From: Stercorarius parasiticus
Taxonomy: Eukaryota; Chordata; Aves; Charadriiformes; Stercorariidae
Assembly (NCBI GenBank): GCA_013396915.1
Contig: VWZL01000808.1
Span: 930,001 to 994,000, forward strand
Direction: 5' to 3'
DNA length: 64,000 bases
Both the position numbers and the translations under genes were made by a program. The stretch's first letter is position 1; each line of letters starts with the position of its first letter. Of the stretch, positions 63,707-64,000 are shown one piece after another. The notes beneath the pieces are model-generated. The model searched no databases. It saw only the letters and a program-made list of their open reading frames with translations, and was not told where the DNA came from.

Positions 63707-64000
63707 GTGAGATCAAAGCCCCAAACAGAGGACGTGTAATTGAGCAAGTGCAGCTCATTTTTCTCTTTCAGTTGGGTTTCAAAACCGCTCGCTTTCTCCT
63801 CAAGTTAGGTGGCAAGTGCTCAGGTGGCTCAGTGACACCACCTGAACACGAACGGTGCTTCTGGGTGTATAAAAGGAACAAAGATGACATTCTAAGCAAC
63901 AAAACTTTTTCAAGGAATTTAATAGAATTCCTTCAAAGGCACCTTGGGAGTTTGGTTTCCACACCAAAAGTGAACTTCAACATAATAAAACCTATCAATT
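63707..64000. other. Right-edge non-coding stretch
   Basis: It contains the E-box pair and TATA box listed separately. Downstream of the TATA box there is no clear start codon with a long frame before the window ends. Confidence 0.5.
63821..63876 (+). promoter_or_regulatory. Possible TATA promoter with paired E-boxes
   Basis: TATAAAAGG (63868-63876) is a canonical TATA box. About 24 bp upstream lies a perfect inverted repeat CAGGTGG...CCACCTG (63821-63827 and 63838-63844) carrying two CAGGTG-type E-boxes. A start would be expected near 63900. TATA-like words are frequent in AT-rich DNA, so confidence is low. Confidence 0.25.

Noticed and set aside
1..64000. tRNA, rRNA, known microRNA, CRISPR, bacterial operon or LTR retroelement
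   Set aside because: Looked for on both strands by eye. No cloverleaf with A/B boxes, no familiar microRNA seed-plus-hairpin, no regularly spaced repeats and no LTR pair or retroviral motifs were found. A covariance-model or library search would be needed to be certain.

Overview
The window reads as vertebrate nuclear DNA and almost certainly comes from a bird. The only abundant interspersed repeats I recognise are CR1 LINE copies with the typical avian 3' end (a short tail of ATTCTATG-type repeats). There are no Alu, L1 or B-type SINEs, and no bacterial-style gene density, operons or ribosome binding sites. Most of the sequence is AT-rich, and stops are frequent in all frames.

No complete protein-coding gene can be identified. 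The open frames longer than 60 codons are either CR1 reverse-transcriptase remnants or look like chance frames. The window is best read as intergenic and/or deep intronic DNA with one strong landmark: a CpG island at about 56.19-56.83 kb. It carries GC boxes, a G-quadruplex motif and a YY1-type site, and probably marks the promoter and first exon of a gene. Transcription direction is not settled. A GC-rich exon-like segment at 63604-63706 (+) would fit a rightward gene. Exon-like segments on the minus strand (22071-22212, 10520-10576, 5275-5348) would fit a leftward gene.

Layout. 0-16 kb: AT-rich DNA with a minus-strand CR1 3' end (706-795), a possible very old CR1 relic (2276-2320), small tandem duplications and a few exon-like segments. 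16.4-20.3 kb: two same-strand CR1 copies, the second with a reverse-transcriptase core interrupted by a 117-N assembly gap; a good CTCF-type motif lies between them (18898-18910). 20.3-44 kb: mostly featureless AT-rich DNA with simple repeats, a purine-rich block and isolated exon-like segments. 44-53 kb: an old interspersed repeat (44071-44163), then several stretches dense in homeodomain, POU and E-box motifs that look like candidate conserved regulatory elements, mixed with exon-like segments at 47.1 and 48.3 kb. 55.6-56.0 kb: a third plus-strand CR1, ending about 180 bp before the CpG island. 56.8-64 kb: AT-rich DNA, two small CpG-bearing patches, the exon-like segment at 63.6 kb and a TATA/E-box cluster at the right edge.

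Exon-like segments and candidate regulatory elements are inferences from motif and composition only; pseudo-exons outnumber true exons in vertebrate introns, so confidence is low. I saw no convincing evidence of a new biological system. The most useful follow-ups are the CpG-island transcript, the 45-52 kb candidate regulatory cluster and the exon candidates at 63.6, 22.1 and 47.1 kb.
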